DNA of 56,329 nt, from NCBI GenBank assembly GCA_937862885.1, contig CALMEE010000107.1, positions 1-56,329 of the forward strand, given 5' to 3'. Numbering within the stretch: position 1 is the stretch's first letter; each line of letters starts with the position of its first letter. A program made the translations under genes and the position numbers. The notes beneath the pieces were generated by a model that saw only the letters and a list, made by a program, of their open reading frames with translations, was not told the DNA's origin and did not search any database. The stretch is from an uncultured Planctomycetaceae bacterium. Lineage in GTDB: Bacteria > Planctomycetota > Planctomycetia > Pirellulales > Pirellulaceae. Positions 55,330-56,329 of this stretch are shown piece by piece.

Positions 55330-56329
55330 ATGAAGAAAAAGATTTTTGCGGCGAGTCTTTTTGCCATTGCCATTCTTGTTGGCGCAGCTTTGACACTCTC
55401 AACCTTTCTGCAGAATTTGCGACCGCAAATTGAAGGTGACTTCATGTCGCCAATAGAAAAGCCGGCGACGGACTTTGTCGATGCGAACTTTGCCTGGAAC
55501 GTGTATCGTCCGGTTTGGGAGAAATTCGGCTTTGGAGAAACTGATGATGGGCGATTTGAGGAAATTTTCGTAAATGTCGAGGAGCCTGATGGACAGGTTG
55601 TCGACACTCGATCCGTAAATCCTAACGACGATTGGTTATGGACGCAGGCTGTGGAAAAACTGAGAAGATCCGAAGAACTCCTTGAAGGTTTGCGACACGG
55701 TGGTAGCAAAGTCTATTGGAGAGTTCCTTACGCTTGGAATGAGAACGTTGCCGAAAAATCCTTGCGAGACAAAATCGTGCTTACAAAGCATCTGTTTTGG
55801 TGGCATCCACAGAATGCGCTTCGTCAAGAAGTGTACGGTCAACTGGGAAATAGCGTTCTGGGCTATACGGATCCACAACTTCAAAAACTGGTATTGGCAG
55901 CGCGCTTGTTAATCGTTGACACGCGCTGGGCCGTAGAACAAGGTGATGTTTCACGAATTGTGGAGAACGTCCGAACAATTTTCTGCTTTTCCAATCAAGC
56001 TTCACGGAGCTATTCTGCTGCCGGAAATTGGATATATCTTCGCATAAAAACACTCGGCAACGACCTGCTGAAAGAAATCATCTGTAGACATCGTGAACTT
56101 CTAACGCTTTCAGACGTGGAAGATTTACTGGAGATGCACAGAACAAACTTCCCTATGCAATACGTTGACCTTGATTGGTTTCGTAAGGGCCTACTCGACT
56201 TGTTGCAGCGCATGTACTCGGGTGAAGGAGTTGGTACAGGCGTACTGACGGCTCAAGGTTTCAACATTCTCAAGTGTGACTATGAAAATTCGTTTCACGA
56301 GTATCCAGTGAAGAGTACCTGGGTTTTTC
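55330..56329 (+). CDS. Membrane-anchored protein of unknown function, N-terminal part
   Basis: An open frame of 333 codons from ATG 55330 runs off the right end of the window. The N-terminus is KKKIFAASLFAIAILVGAA, a signal peptide or signal-anchor helix. The rest is soluble-looking, with aromatic-rich segments (NVYRPVWEKFGFG, YWRVPYAWNE, HLFWWHPQNAL) and helical stretches such as LQKLVLAARLLIVDTRWAVE. I do not recognise a family or catalytic motif. No ribosome-binding site is evident, so the start is the first in-frame ATG with a hydrophobic N-terminus behind it. Confidence 0.7.
   Translation, partial: MKKKIFAASLFAIAILVGAALTLSTFLQNLRPQIEGDFMSPIEKPATDFVDANFAWNVYRPVWEKFGFGETDDGRFEEIFVNVEEPDGQVVDTRSVNPNDDWLWTQAVEKLRRSEELLEGLRHGGSKVYWRVPYAWNENVAEKSLRDKIVLTKHLFWWHPQNALRQEVYGQLGNSVLGYTDPQLQKLVLAARLLIVDTRWAVEQGDVSRIVENVRTIFCFSNQASRSYSAAGNWIYLRIKTLGNDLLKEIICRHRELLTLSDVEDLLEMHRTNFPMQYVDLDWFRKGLLDLLQRMYSGEGVGTGVLTAQGFNILKCDYENSFHEYPVKSTWVF

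Noticed and set aside
1..56329. CRISPR arrays, insertion sequences, prophage genes, rRNA or tRNA genes
   Set aside because: No regularly spaced repeats, transposase or integrase motifs, or RNA gene cores were found on either strand by reading.

Overview
The window reads as chromosomal DNA of a planctomycete, most likely of the Pirellulales (Pirellula/Rhodopirellula-like). This is inferred from protein content: a type IV pilus/type II secretion-like cluster with a giant GspK-like protein, a platform protein carrying an extra membrane hairpin, S1 proteases combined with PDZ domains, a NarL-type histidine kinase, a Type ISP-like methyltransferase, and several large proteins of a planctomycete style. 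Base composition is near 50% GC by eye. Many genes use GTG or TTG starts with weak Shine-Dalgarno sequences, and spacers are long. No tRNA, rRNA, CRISPR array, transposase or phage gene was recognised.

Layout. 1-1635: the 3' end of a TypA/BipA GTPase, a DCC-family thiol-disulfide protein and trpC. 1749-3326 (minus): a secreted HEAT-like protein. 4694-21395: the pilus/pseudopilus cluster, with a PilB/GspE ATPase, PilT, a second PilB/GspE, the PilC/GspF platform, four prepilins and a 1660-residue GspK-like protein. Two long apparently non-coding leaders (1.37 and 0.84 kb) precede the first two ATPase genes. 21841-27839: hypA, hypB, a GAF histidine kinase and its LuxR-type regulator on the plus strand, facing hypF on the minus strand. 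No hydrogenase structural gene or hypCDE is present.

28238-32356: class II fructose-bisphosphate aldolase, dGTPase and a membrane PIN-TRAM protein. 32826-39353: a 1505-residue TPR protein with an embedded C39/papain-like domain, a 128-residue SET-domain protein and a flavodiiron-like metallo-beta-lactamase-fold protein. 39589-41851 (minus): a six-helix membrane protein and a fumarylacetoacetate hydrolase-family enzyme. 42368-46482: a PAS-GGDEF diguanylate cyclase overlapping, tail to tail, a solitary N6-adenine methyltransferase with a Type ISP-like specificity region.

46699-50139: a small membrane protein with HExxH, then two neighbouring S1/PDZ proteases. The second has a PDZ domain inside the protease fold and Cys in place of the catalytic Ser. 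51221-53668: a Wzc-like tyrosine kinase for polysaccharide export, bounded by two good hairpins and preceded by a promoter-like element. 53822-54997 (minus): a membrane-anchored FAM173-like methyltransferase and a HIT-family hydrolase. 55330-end: a partial membrane-anchored protein of unknown function.

The best-supported functional modules are the pilus/pseudopilus machine, the hyp genes with an adjacent two-component pair, and the cell-surface group (c-di-GMP synthase, proteases, Wzc). The most unusual proteins are the PDZ-inserted Cys protease homologue, the TPR/C39 giant next to a SET protein, the giant GspK and the nuclease-less ISP-type methyltransferase.
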